A DNA stretch of 64,000 nucleotides from Kitasatospora gansuensis (lineage in GTDB: Bacteria; Actinomycetota; Actinomycetes; Streptomycetales; Streptomycetaceae), in assembly GCF_014203705.1 (NCBI RefSeq), contig NZ_JACHJR010000001.1, positions 3,038,001-3,102,000 of the forward strand, written 5' to 3'. The notes under the pieces are model-generated. The model was not told the DNA's origin and made no database searches. It worked only from the letters and a program-made list of their open reading frames with translations. Positions within the stretch are counted from its first letter, which is position 1, and each line of letters opens with the position of its first letter. Made by a program: the position numbers and the translations under genes. This document shows positions 18,810 through 27,694 of the stretch, one piece after another.

Positions 18810-19728
18810 AGCGGATCCTCGGGTCCAGGACGGCGTAGAGCAGGTCCACCACCAGGCTGGCGACCAGGTAGACCAGCACCAGGACGGTGACCACGCCGAC
18901 CACGGTCGGGCCCTCCTTCTGGTTGATCGCCCGGTAGAGGATGTTGCCGACGCCCGCGATGTTGAAGATGCCCTCGGTCACGATCGCGCCGCCCATCAGC
19001 GCGCCCAGGTCGGTCCCGAGGAAGGTGACCACCGGGATCAGCGAGTTGCGCAGCAGGTGCCGGCCGATGATGGTGCGCCGGGGCAGGCCCTTGGCCGTGG
19101 CGGTGCGGATGTAGTCGGCCCGCAGGTTCTCGCCGATCGAGGTCCGGGTCAGCCGGGCCACGTACGCGAGCGAGAGCGAGGCCAGCACCAGTCCCGGCAG
19201 GATCAGTTGGGTGATGTCCTTGGAGTCCTGCACGGTCGCGGTCACCCAGCCGAGGTCGATCGCGAAGATGGTCTGGGCGATGTAGCCGAGCACGAAGACC
19301 GGGATCGAGATCACCACCAGGGTGAGCACCAGGACCAGGGTGTCGGCGAACGAGCCGCGCTTGAGACCGGAGAGCAGACCCAGCGTCAGACCGATCACGA
19401 TCTCGAAGAAGAAGGCGACCAGGGCCAGCCGGATGGTCACCGGGAAGGCGTCGGCCATGATCTCGGAGACCGGGCGGCCGGTGAAGCTGGTGCCGAAGTC
19501 CAGGGTCAGGACGTTGCCCATGTAGTGCAGGTACTGCTTCCAGAGCGGCTGGTCCAGGTAGAACTTGTGCCGCAGGTTGGCCACCGTGGCCGGGTCGGCC
19601 GCCTTGTCGCCGAACATGGCGGCGATCGGGTCTCCCGGCAGGGTGTAGACCATCAGGAAGATCAGCAGGGTGGCGCCGAAGAACACCGGGATCATCTGCA
19701 GCACTCGCCGTAGGACGTAGCTGCCCAT
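18802..19728 (-). CDS. Peptide ABC transporter permease, DppB/OppB type (cluster 2)
   Basis: Membrane subunit (308 aa), typical DppB N-terminus MGSYVLRRVLQMIPVFFGAT, EAA loop ADYIRTATAKGLPRRTIIGR, ending AVLDPRIRYA. AGGAGG lies 8 nt upstream of ATG 19728. Same length as the cluster 3 copy (308 aa). The first loop lacks the four cysteines seen in the cluster 1 permease. Confidence 0.93.
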   Translation of the reverse strand: MGSYVLRRVLQMIPVFFGATLLIFLMVYTLPGDPIAAMFGDKAADPATVANLRHKFYLDQPLWKQYLHYMGNVLTLDFGTSFTGRPVSEIMADAFPVTIRLALVAFFFEIVIGLTLGLLSGLKRGSFADTLVLVLTLVVISIPVFVLGYIAQTIFAIDLGWVTATVQDSKDITQLILPGLVLASLSLAYVARLTRTSIGENLRADYIRTATAKGLPRRTIIGRHLLRNSLIPVVTFLGTDLGALMGGAIVTEGIFNIAGVGNILYRAINQKEGPTVVGVVTVLVLVYLVASLVVDLLYAVLDPRIRYA

Positions 19729-19762
19729 CGTTTGCCTCCTTCCGCAAAGGGGCTAGTGCCTG

Positions 19763-19794
19763 GGCCCCGCCTTCCTGACTCGGAGGGCGGGGCC
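19763..19794 (-). terminator. Intra-operon hairpin after the binding-protein gene (cluster 2)
   Basis: 9-bp GC stem GGCCCCGCC / GGCGGGGCC with a 14-nt loop between the binding-protein stop (19808) and the permease start (19728). Position equivalent to hairpins in clusters 1 and 3. Confidence 0.65.
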
Positions 19795-19807
19795 GGCGGG
19801 GTGGCTG

Positions 19808-21427
19808 TCAGCCCTTGACCTCGACATCGGTCCAGGCCGGGTTGCCGAAGGAGTCGAACTTCACGTTCTGCACCTTGGTGGAGTAGCCGGAGTTGGTCCG
19901 GTAGTACCAGAGCGGGATCGCCGGGAAGTCCTGGGCGAGCACCGCCTCCGCCGACTGGTAGCCGGTGACCGAGGCCTGGACCGAGTCGGCCTGGTCGGCG
20001 GTGTTGGCCAGCTGGTCGAACTGCGGGCTGCTGTAGCCGAAGTCGTTCGAGGCCGCGCCGGTCCGGTAGACGTCGGCGAGGAAGTTGGCGTTCAGCGGGT
20101 AGTCCTGCTGCCAGCCGGTCCGGAACGCGCCGTTGATGGTGTGTCCGGTGATCGCCGCACGGGCGGTCTTGAAGTCGGTCTTCGGGTCGCCCACGCAGTC
20201 GACGCCGGTGGCCTGGCGGATGGAGTTGCAGACCGCGTCCACCCACTCCTTGTGGCCGCCGTCGGCGTTGTACGTGATGGTCAGCTTGTTGTTCGGGACG
20301 CCGCCGCCGTCGGTGATCAGCTGCTTGGCCTTGGTGGCGTCGAACTTGCAGGAGTCGCCGCAGGCGTCGGCCTTGTAGCCCTCGACGCCCTCGGCCACCC
20401 ACGCGCTGGCCGGCTTGCGGGAGCCCTGCAGCACCGTCTTGGTGATGGTGTCGCGGTCGATCGCCATCGACAGGCCCTGCCGGACCTTGGCCTTGTTCGC
20501 CCCGGCCCAGTCGGCCTGGTAGAGCGTGAAGCCGATGTTCTGGATCGAGCCCTGCGGGGCGTCGATCGCCCGGTCGCCGAGGTCGTTCTTGTAGTTGGCC
20601 AGCGCCGAGGGCGGCACCTGGTCCATCACGTCCAGGTTGTTGGACTGCAGGTCCGCGTAGGCGGCCTCGGCGGTGGTGTACATCTTGAACACCACGCCGC
20701 CGTTCTTCGGCTTGTCCACGCCCTGGTAGTTGGCGAAGGCCTTGGTGACGATCTGTGAGTTGTGCTCCCAGCTGACGAACTGGTACGGCCCGTTGCCGAC
20801 CGGCTTCTGGCCGTACCCGGTCGGGTCGGCGAAGAAGCCGTCCGGCAGCGGGGAGAAGGCGACGTAGCCGAGCTTGTACGGGAAGTACGACACACGGTTG
20901 GTGAGCTTGATGGTGAAGTGGGTGTCGTCCACCACGGTCAGGCCCGACATGGTGGTCTTGGTCGCGGCCCCGCTCTTCGGGTGCACGTCGCTGTAACCCT
21001 GGATGTCGGCGAACCAGGAGCTGTTGATCTGGTTGTTCGCGGTGGTCGCCCCCCAGTTCCAGGCGTCCACGAAGTTCTTCGCCTTGACCGGGGTGCCGTC
21101 GTGGAAGGTCCAGCCCGACTTCAGCGTCACGTTGAAGGTCTGCGAGTCGGTGGTGTCGATCTTGTCGGCCATCTGCATCCGCAGCTTGCCGTTGCTCGGG
21201 TCGTAGTCGGCCAGGCCCTTGAACAGGTTCTGCGAGATCCGACCACCACCGACCTCGTTCGCGTTCGCCGGCTGGAGCGGGTTCTGCGGCTCGCTGCTCT
21301 GGTAACTGAAGGACTTGCCGGCGTCGGACGAACCGCCGCCGCTCCCACTGCTTCCACATCCGGTGGCCACCAGGGCCACGGACGTCGCACCGATAACGGC
21401 CCAGCGGGTTCTGGTGGCTGCGGGCAT
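19808..21427 (-). CDS. Peptide ABC transporter substrate-binding lipoprotein (cluster 2)
   Basis: SBP_bac_5 receptor (539 aa). Signal peptide MPAATRTRWAVIGATSVAL with lipobox VATGC, followed by a Gly/Ser linker. Mature part starts SFSYQSSEPQNPLQPAN and contains the family segment WTFHDGTPVKAKNFVDAWNW. GGAGGAG precedes ATG 21427; the frame upstream of it (to 21706) is not expected to be translated. Paralogue of the cluster 3 receptor (25655), with stretches of at least 70 identical bases, for example around 20210-20280, but diverged elsewhere, so the two may bind different peptides. Confidence 0.94.
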   Translation of the reverse strand: MPAATRTRWAVIGATSVALVATGCGSSGSGGGSSDAGKSFSYQSSEPQNPLQPANANEVGGGRISQNLFKGLADYDPSNGKLRMQMADKIDTTDSQTFNVTLKSGWTFHDGTPVKAKNFVDAWNWGATTANNQINSSWFADIQGYSDVHPKSGAATKTTMSGLTVVDDTHFTIKLTNRVSYFPYKLGYVAFSPLPDGFFADPTGYGQKPVGNGPYQFVSWEHNSQIVTKAFANYQGVDKPKNGGVVFKMYTTAEAAYADLQSNNLDVMDQVPPSALANYKNDLGDRAIDAPQGSIQNIGFTLYQADWAGANKAKVRQGLSMAIDRDTITKTVLQGSRKPASAWVAEGVEGYKADACGDSCKFDATKAKQLITDGGGVPNNKLTITYNADGGHKEWVDAVCNSIRQATGVDCVGDPKTDFKTARAAITGHTINGAFRTGWQQDYPLNANFLADVYRTGAASNDFGYSSPQFDQLANTADQADSVQASVTGYQSAEAVLAQDFPAIPLWYYRTNSGYSTKVQNVKFDSFGNPAWTDVEVKG

Positions 21428-21533
21428 GGAGGGCTCCTCCTCATAAGGTCTGTGACGCATCACACCCCATTCGAAGCGCACCGGCCCGACGGCGCGACCG
21501 TGGTACCGCCGGATGGGTGGAGGCCACAACGCC

Positions 21534-21565
21534 GACGGCCCCACCGCCGAAGCTGTGGGGCCGTC
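21534..21565 (-). terminator. Terminator-like hairpin between clusters 3 and 2
   Basis: Perfect 11-bp stem GACGGCCCCAC / GTGGGGCCGTC with a 10-nt loop, 15 bp after the cluster 3 DppF stop. Probably ends or attenuates cluster 3 transcripts before cluster 2. Confidence 0.75.
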
Positions 21566-21579
21566 AGACTGAGTGAGCG

Positions 21580-22593
21580 TCAGACCGTGCTGAGCACTCG
21601 CTCCGCGGCGAAGTGGCAGGCCGACTCGTGCGCCGCCGGGCCGTCCAGCGACGGCACGGCGAGCAGCGGCAGCTCGGTGGAGCAGCGCTCCTCCGCCTTC
21701 CAGCACCGGGTGCGGAAGCGGCAGCCGCTCGGCGGGTTGGCCGGCGAGGGGATGTCGCCCACCAGGACGATCCGGTCCCGGTTCGCCCGCGCGGTCGGGT
21801 CGGGCACCGGCACGGCCGACAGCAGCGCCTGGGTGTACGGGTGGGTGGCGTGCTCGTAGATCTCTTCGTCGGTGCCGATCTCGACCATCTTGCCGAGGTA
21901 CATCACGCCGACCCGGTCGGAGATGTGCCGGACGATCGAGAGGTCGTGCGCGATGAACATGTACGACAGCTCGAAGTCGGTCTGCAGCTGCTCCAGCAGG
22001 TTGATCACCTGGGCCTGCACCGAGACGTCCAGCGCGGAGACCGGCTCGTCACAGATGATGATCTCGGGCTTGAGCGCGAGGCCACGGGCGATGCCGATCC
22101 GCTGGCGCTGACCGCCGGAGAACTGGTGCGGGTACCGGTTGATGTACTCCGGGTTCAGCCCCACCACGTCCAGCAGATCCTGAACGGCCTTCCGCCGGTC
22201 GCCCTTCGGCGCCACCTCCGGATGGATCTCGTACGGCTCGCCGATGATGTCGCCCACCGTCATCCGGGGGTTCAGCGAGGTGTACGGGTCCTGGAACACC
22301 ATCTGGATGTTGCGGCGGACGGCCTTCAGCGCGGCGCCCGAGAGCTTGGAGATGTCCTCGCCCTTGTAGAGCACCTGGCCAGCGGTGGCCCGCTCCAGGT
22401 TCATCAGCACCTTGGCCAGGGTGGACTTGCCACAGCCCGACTCGCCGACGATGCCCAGCGTCTCACCGCGCATCAGCTCGAAGGAGATGCCGTCGACCGC
22501 CTTGACCGCGCCGACCTGCTTCTTGAAGAGGACGCCCTGGCTCAGCGGGTAGTGCTTGACCAGGTCCTTGACCTCCAGGATGGGCTCAGCCAT
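21580..22593 (-). CDS. Peptide ABC transporter ATP-binding protein, DppF/OppF type (cluster 3)
   Basis: ATPase (337 aa): Walker [30 protein letters not shown], and GCRFRTRCW near the end. It lacks the 26-residue N-terminal extension present in the cluster 2 copy, and its core is identical to that copy over about 100 residues. ATG 22593 overlaps the end of the DppD gene by 8 bp. Confidence 0.94.
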   Translation of the reverse strand: MAEPILEVKDLVKHYPLSQGVLFKKQVGAVKAVDGISFELMRGETLGIVGESGCGKSTLAKVLMNLERATAGQVLYKGEDISKLSGAALKAVRRNIQMVFQDPYTSLNPRMTVGDIIGEPYEIHPEVAPKGDRRKAVQDLLDVVGLNPEYINRYPHQFSGGQRQRIGIARGLALKPEIIICDEPVSALDVSVQAQVINLLEQLQTDFELSYMFIAHDLSIVRHISDRVGVMYLGKMVEIGTDEEIYEHATHPYTQALLSAVPVPDPTARANRDRIVLVGDIPSPANPPSGCRFRTRCWKAEERCSTELPLLAVPSLDGPAAHESACHFAAERVLSTV

Positions 22594-23635
22594 GGAGGGT
22601 CTCCTTCCAGAGGTGGCAGGCGCTCTTGCGGCCGGCGAGCTCGGCGCCGTCCCGGTCGAGCACCTGGTGCAGCGCGGGGATCTCGGTGCGGCACAGGTCG
22701 GTGGCCCGGTCGCAGCGCGGGTTGAAGGCGCAACCGGCGGGCACCTTCAGCAGGTTGGGCGGCAGGCCCTGGATCGCGTAGAGCTCCTGGCCCTTCTGGT
22801 CCAGCCGCGGGATCGAGCGGAGCAGGCCCTCGGTGTACGGATGCGCCGGGTTGGCGTACAGCTCGTGCACCGGGGCGGTCTCGACGATCCGGCCGGCGTA
22901 CATGACGGCGATCTTGTCCGCGACGTCGGCGACCACGCCGAGGTCGTGGGTGATCAGGATCAGACCCATGTGGTACTCGGCCTGAAGCTCCGCCAGCAGG
23001 TCCATCACCTGGGCCTGCACCGTCACGTCCAGGGCGGTGGTGGGCTCGTCCGCGATGATCAGGTCGGGCTCCAGGGCCAGCGCCATCGCGATCATGATCC
23101 GCTGGCGCATGCCGCCGGAGAACTGGTGCGGGTAGTCACCGACCCGCTGCTTGGCGGCGGGGATCCGGACCCGGTCCATCAGCTCGATGGCCTTGGCCTT
23201 GGCCTCCTTGCGGGAGGCGCCCTCGTGCACCCGGAACATCTCGCCGAGCTGGTAACCCACGCTGAGCACCGGGTTGAGCGAGGACAGCGCGTCCTGGAAG
23301 ATCATCGCGATCTTCCGGCCGCGCAGCTGCCGGCGCTCCTCGTTGCTCATCTTGAGCATGTCCTGGCCGCGGAACAGGATCTCCCCGGAGGTGATCCGGC
23401 CGGGCGGCATGTCCAGGATGCCCATGATGGTCTGCGCGGTGACGGACTTACCGGAACCGGACTCACCCAGCACCGCGAGGGTCTCGCCCGCGCTGACGCT
23501 GTAGTTGACGCCGTTGACGGCCTTGGCGATGCCGTCCTTGGTCTTGAACTCGACGTGCAGGTCCCGCACTTCGAGCAGCGGGGTGCCGGGGACGAGGCGG
23601 TCGGTCGCCTGGGCCTTCTCGATCACAGTGGTCAT
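22586..23635 (-). CDS. Peptide ABC transporter ATP-binding protein, DppD/OppD type (cluster 3)
   Basis: ATPase (349 aa) with [28 protein letters not shown] and the cysteine motif GCAFNPRC...C. Close paralogue of the cluster 2 protein; differences concentrate in the N-terminal 20 residues and at the C-terminus. Separated from the DppC gene by 15 bp. Confidence 0.94.
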   Translation of the reverse strand: MTTVIEKAQATDRLVPGTPLLEVRDLHVEFKTKDGIAKAVNGVNYSVSAGETLAVLGESGSGKSVTAQTIMGILDMPPGRITSGEILFRGQDMLKMSNEERRQLRGRKIAMIFQDALSSLNPVLSVGYQLGEMFRVHEGASRKEAKAKAIELMDRVRIPAAKQRVGDYPHQFSGGMRQRIMIAMALALEPDLIIADEPTTALDVTVQAQVMDLLAELQAEYHMGLILITHDLGVVADVADKIAVMYAGRIVETAPVHELYANPAHPYTEGLLRSIPRLDQKGQELYAIQGLPPNLLKVPAGCAFNPRCDRATDLCRTEIPALHQVLDRDGAELAGRKSACHLWKETLHG

Positions 23636-23650
23636 GGTGCCTACCGCCTC

Positions 23651-24595
23651 TCAGCGCAGCTTCGGGTCGAGGGCGTCACGCACGGCGTCGCCCATCATGA
23701 TGAAGGCCAGCACCGTGAGGCTGAGCATCCCGGCCGGGAAGAACAGCGCGAACGGGGCGGTACGGATCACCTTCTGGGCCGAGTTGATGTCGATGCCCCA
23801 GGAGATGGTCGGGTCCTGCAGACCGATACCCAGGAAGCTCAGCGTCGCCTCGGTAGCGATGTAGCCGCCCAGCGCGATGGTGGCCACCACGATCACCGGG
23901 GCGATCGCGTTCGGCAGGATGTGCTTGAGCATGATCCGACCGGTACCGGCGCCGAGCGCCTTCGCGGCGGTGACGTAGTCGGCCTGCTTGACCGTGATCA
24001 CCGAACCGCGCATCACGCGGGCCATCTGGGTCCAGCCGAGCGCGGTGAGCGCGAAGACCACGGACCAGACGGTGCGCTCGGTGAAAGCGTTCAGCACCAC
24101 CAGGCAGCCGAGCAGCAGCGGGATGCCGAAGAAGATGTCGGTCACCCGGGACAGCAGGGTGTCCAGCCAGCCGCCGAAGTAGCCGGCCAGCATGCCGATG
24201 AAGCCACCGGTCAGGGTCACCGCGGCGGTGACGCAGATGCCGACGATGATCGAGGCGCGGGCGCCGTGCACCACGCGGGCGTAGATCGAGCGGCCCTGGC
24301 CGTCGTAGCCGAACCAGTCCGCCTGGAAGAGGTGGCTGTAGTTCGGGTGGCTCAGGTAGTGGTTGCGCAGGTCGCCGGCGCGCGGGTCCACCGAGGTGAA
24401 CAGGCCGGGAGCCACGGTCATCACGATCAGCACCAGGATCAGCGCGGCCGAGATCAGGAAGATCGGGCGGCGGCGCAGGTCGTCCCAGGCGTCCGAGCCG
24501 AGGCTGCGGGCCTTCTCCGGCTTCGGCGCGGGGGCCGAACTGCCGCTCTGGGCCGGGATCTTGGCGGCGGTCTTCTTCTCGATCAGGTCAGGCAT
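23651..24595 (-). CDS. Peptide ABC transporter permease, DppC/OppC type (cluster 3)
   Basis: Membrane subunit (314 aa). Cytosolic N-terminus with Pro/Ala-rich segment, OppC_N region RRRPIFLISAALILVL, EAA loop ADYVTAAKALGAGTGRIML, end GDAVRDALDPKLR. The last 60 bases of the gene are identical to those of the cluster 2 copy. ATG 24595 overlaps the DppB stop by 8 bp. Confidence 0.93.
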   Translation of the reverse strand: MPDLIEKKTAAKIPAQSGSSAPAPKPEKARSLGSDAWDDLRRRPIFLISAALILVLIVMTVAPGLFTSVDPRAGDLRNHYLSHPNYSHLFQADWFGYDGQGRSIYARVVHGARASIIVGICVTAAVTLTGGFIGMLAGYFGGWLDTLLSRVTDIFFGIPLLLGCLVVLNAFTERTVWSVVFALTALGWTQMARVMRGSVITVKQADYVTAAKALGAGTGRIMLKHILPNAIAPVIVVATIALGGYIATEATLSFLGIGLQDPTISWGIDINSAQKVIRTAPFALFFPAGMLSLTVLAFIMMGDAVRDALDPKLR

Positions 24596-25514
24596 ACCGA
24601 ATCCTCGGGTCCAGGACCGCGTAGAGCAGGTCGACGATCAGGCTGGCGACGAGGTAGACGATGACCAGGACGACCACGAAGCCGACGACCGTCGCGCCTT
24701 CCTTCTGGTTGATCGCGCGGAACAGCGCGTTCCCGACACCCTTCACGTTGAAGATGCCCTCGGTCACGATCGCGCCGCCCATCAGGGCGCCGAGGTCGGT
24801 GCCGAGGAAGGTGACGACCGGGATCATCGAGTTGCGCAGCAGGTGGGTGCCGATGATCTTCCGACGCGGCAGGCCCTTGGCCGTCGCGGTGCGGATGTAG
24901 TCGGCGCGGATGTTCTCCACGATCGAGGTGCGGCTCAGCCGGGCCACGTACGCCAGCGAGAGCGAGCCCAGCACCACGGCGGGAAGCAGCAGTTGACCCA
25001 GGTTCATCGAGTCCTGGACGGTCGGCGTGACCCACTTGAGCTGGTCCGCGAAGAGCGTCTGGAACAGGTAGCCGAGCACCGGCACCGGGATCGAGATCAG
25101 GATCAGGGTGAAGACCAGGGTGCTCTTGTCGGCGAACCTGCCGCGCTTGAGCCCGGCCAGCAGGCCGATGCCGACGCCGAAGACGATCTCGATGGCGAAG
25201 GCCATCAGGGCCAGCCGGATGGTGACCGGCAGCGCCTCGGAGATCACGTCGATCACCTGACGGCCCGCCATGGTCTCACCGAAGTTGCCGGTGAACAGGT
25301 TGCCCATGTAGTCGAAGTACTGCTGGTACCACGGCAGGTCGAGCCCCAGCTTGTGCTTGAAGGCGGCGAGCTGAGCCGGGTCCGGCGCCTTGTCGCCCCA
25401 CATCGCGGCGACCGGGTCTCCGGGGAGTACGCGGACCATGAAGAAGATCAGCGCGGTGGTCCCGAGGAAGACCGGGATCATTTGGAGCAGTCGCCTCGCG
25501 ACAAAGCGCCCCAT
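24588..25514 (-). CDS. Peptide ABC transporter permease, DppB/OppB type (cluster 3)
   Basis: Membrane subunit (308 aa): MGRFVARRLLQMIPVFLGTT, EAA loop ADYIRTATAKGLPRRKIIGT, end AVLDPRIRYA. The start is ATG 25514, with GGAGGC just upstream; the frame extending to 25634 runs through an intra-operon hairpin and is not coding. Identical length to the cluster 2 permease. Confidence 0.93.
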   Translation of the reverse strand: MGRFVARRLLQMIPVFLGTTALIFFMVRVLPGDPVAAMWGDKAPDPAQLAAFKHKLGLDLPWYQQYFDYMGNLFTGNFGETMAGRQVIDVISEALPVTIRLALMAFAIEIVFGVGIGLLAGLKRGRFADKSTLVFTLILISIPVPVLGYLFQTLFADQLKWVTPTVQDSMNLGQLLLPAVVLGSLSLAYVARLSRTSIVENIRADYIRTATAKGLPRRKIIGTHLLRNSMIPVVTFLGTDLGALMGGAIVTEGIFNVKGVGNALFRAINQKEGATVVGFVVVLVIVYLVASLIVDLLYAVLDPRIRYA

Positions 25515-25577
25515 CGTGCCTCCAATTGATGCTCTCCGACGGGCTGTTGTCCCGTTTCGGAGGTTCTCGCCGTGACA

Positions 25578-25624
25578 ACGGCCGGTGCCGGACCGCCTGG
25601 TGAGGCGGGGTGGGCACCGGCCGT
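25578..25624 (-). terminator. Intra-operon hairpin after the binding-protein gene (cluster 3)
   Basis: 12-bp stem ACGGCCGGTGCC / GGCACCGGCCGT enclosing a smaller CCGCC/GGCGG stem, between the binding-protein stop (25655) and the permease start (25514). Confidence 0.7.
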
Positions 25625-25654
25625 GTCGCTTCAAGCCGCGCGGTGCAGGCCTGG

Positions 25655-27280
25655 TTACTTCTGCTTGACCTCGACCTGGGTGAAGACCGGGTCCCCGAAG
25701 GAGTCGTACTTCACGCTCTGGACGTTCTTCGAGTAGCCCGCGGTGGTCTTGTAGTACCAGAGCGGGATGGCCGGCATGTCCTTGGCCAGCTCGGCCTCGG
25801 CCTTCTGGTACAGCTCCGCGGTCTTCTCGACCGAGGTCGCCTTGTCCGCCTCGCCGGCGTACTTGTCGAACGCGGCGCTGGAGTAGCCGGCGTCGTTGGC
25901 CGCCGCACCGGTGCCGTAGACGTCCCGCAGGAAGTTGGCGTTCAGCGGGTAGTCCTGCACCCAGCCGGTCCGCATCATGCTCTGGACCTGCTTCTTCTTG
26001 ATGACGTCACGCGCCGTCTTGAAGTCGGGCTTCGCGTCGCCGACGCACTCCACGCCGGTGGCCTGGCGGATGGAGTTGCAGACCGCGTCCACCCACTCCT
26101 TGTGGCCGCCGTCGGCGTTGTACGTGATGGTGATCTTGTTGCCCGGGACGCCGCCGCCCTCGGTCACCAGCTGCTTGGCCTTCGCCGGGTCGTACTTGCA
26201 GTACTCGCCGCAGGTGCCGGCCTTGTAGCCGTTGACGCCGGGGGCGACCCAGCTGTCGGCGGCCTGGCGCGAGCCGTTCAGCACGGTCTTGGTGATGGTG
26301 TCACGGTCGATCGCCATGGAGAGGCCCTGACGGACCTTCGCCTTGTCGACGCCCTTCCAGCCGTCCTGGTACATCGCGAACGAGATGTTCTGGATGGCAC
26401 CCTGGGCCTGGTCGACCGCGCGGTCGCCGAGGTCGTTCTTGTACGAGGCCAGGTTGCTCGGGTCGACCTGGTCGAGCACGTCCAGGTTGTCGGAGACCAG
26501 GTCCTTGTACGCGGCGTCGGCCTGCGCGTAGTTCTTGAAGACGATGCCGCCGTTCTTCGGCTTGTCGACTCCGGCGTACTTGTCGAACGAGGCGACGGTG
26601 ACGGCCTGGTTGTGCTCCCACGAGACGAACTTGTAGGGGCCGTTGCCGACCGGCTTCTGGCCGTAGGCCGCCGGGTCGGTGAAGAACGCCTTCGGCAGCG
26701 GCGAGAAGGCCGTGTAGCCGAGCTTGTACTGGAAGTACGAGACCGGGCCGGTCAGCGCGATGGTGAAGTGGGTGTCGTCGACGACCTTCAGGCCGGACAT
26801 CTTGTCCGTGGTCGGGTCACCCTTCTCCGGGTGGATCGCGTCGTAGCCGGCGATGTCGGAGAACCAGTCGGAGTTGATCTGGTTGTTCTTGGTGTTGGCG
26901 GCCCAGTTCCACGCGTCCACGAAGGAAGCGGCGGTCACCGGGGTGCCGTCGTGGAAGGTCCAGCCGGACTTCAGGGTGACGGTGTAGTTCTGCGCGTCGG
27001 TCGTCTCGATCTTGTCGGCGACCTGGTTGCGCAGCTGGCCGTTGCTGGGGTCGTAGTCGACCAGACCCTTGAACAGGGTCTTGATGATGCGACCGCCACC
27101 GACCTCCATGGCGTTGGCGGGCTGCAGCGGGTTCTGCGGCTCGGTGCTCTGGTAGCTGAACGTCCCGGCCGCGTTGGCCGCTCCGCCCTCGCTGGACGAC
27201 GAACCACTACCGCAAGCAGTGGCCGCAAGGGCGACCGCGACAGCTGCGACGACCCACTTGGCCTGGCTGGCACCGCGCAT
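25655..27280 (-). CDS. Peptide ABC transporter substrate-binding lipoprotein (cluster 3)
   Basis: SBP_bac_5 receptor (541 aa), first gene of the minus-strand array. Signal peptide MRGASQAKWVVAAVAVAL with lipobox ATAC, then a Ser/Gly linker and TFSYQSTEPQNPLQPAN. AGGAGG is 8 nt before ATG 27280. From memory its general layout resembles the BldKB-type lipoproteins of streptomycetes, and the neighbourhood (typA on one side, mshB on the other) is where bldK lies in S. coelicolor. I cannot decide by eye which of the three clusters is the bldK orthologue. Confidence 0.94.
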   Translation of the reverse strand: MRGASQAKWVVAAVAVALAATACGSGSSSSEGGAANAAGTFSYQSTEPQNPLQPANAMEVGGGRIIKTLFKGLVDYDPSNGQLRNQVADKIETTDAQNYTVTLKSGWTFHDGTPVTAASFVDAWNWAANTKNNQINSDWFSDIAGYDAIHPEKGDPTTDKMSGLKVVDDTHFTIALTGPVSYFQYKLGYTAFSPLPKAFFTDPAAYGQKPVGNGPYKFVSWEHNQAVTVASFDKYAGVDKPKNGGIVFKNYAQADAAYKDLVSDNLDVLDQVDPSNLASYKNDLGDRAVDQAQGAIQNISFAMYQDGWKGVDKAKVRQGLSMAIDRDTITKTVLNGSRQAADSWVAPGVNGYKAGTCGEYCKYDPAKAKQLVTEGGGVPGNKITITYNADGGHKEWVDAVCNSIRQATGVECVGDAKPDFKTARDVIKKKQVQSMMRTGWVQDYPLNANFLRDVYGTGAAANDAGYSSAAFDKYAGEADKATSVEKTAELYQKAEAELAKDMPAIPLWYYKTTAGYSKNVQSVKYDSFGDPVFTQVEVKQK

Positions 27281-27642
27281 GGGTGTGCCTCCTGAATTCC
27301 TGTGTTGCAAACGTGGAGCGCACCGCGGGGGGCTGACCGGCGTCGTCGCCGTTGGTCAGACGGTGCTTTCCTCGCTCAGGTTCGGCGCGCACCCCTGCGC
27401 AAACCTTTTGACCCGAGCTCGACTGCACCCACTATCCGTCACGCTCGGATACGAACTAGGCCATTACTGATCTCAATTTGGTCACATGAACGGACACTGA
27501 GTTTCGAAAATCGGACATACCAGACATACCCAGACAGGTACTAAACGGACAGTTGTCATGAATGACAGCTCGTCACGTCCGATTAACGAACACTGGCCGG
27601 TCGGATGTGCTACGCGCGTTGACTGCGCAGCGTCACGAAAGA
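27281..27642. promoter_or_regulatory. Promoter/regulatory region of the ten-gene minus-strand transporter array
   Basis: AT-richer than its surroundings, no gene. Five CRGACA boxes (TGTCYG on the transcribed side) occur within 61 bp at 27491, 27512, 27521, 27531 and 27546. The same hexamer recurs before the plus-strand cluster. I cannot fix a -35/-10 pair. Confidence 0.55.
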
Positions 27643-27681
27643 GCCCGGCCGGGCACCCCCAAGAGGGGTGCCCGGCCGGGC
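27643..27681 (-). terminator. Rho-independent terminator of typA
   Basis: Perfect 17-bp stem (GCCCGGCCGGGCACCCC and complement) with a 5-nt loop; on the minus strand it is followed by CTCTTT. It lies 14 bp after the typA stop. Confidence 0.93.
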
Positions 27682-27694
27682 CGGTGGTACGACG

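Noticed and set aside
16476..18890. An 804-codon plus-strand frame
   Set aside because: Antisense to three transporter genes with clear Walker and permease motifs.
15665..27280. Firm naming of one cluster as bldKA-E
   Set aside because: Synteny suggests the bldK locus, but three paralogous clusters exist and the orthologue cannot be chosen by eye.
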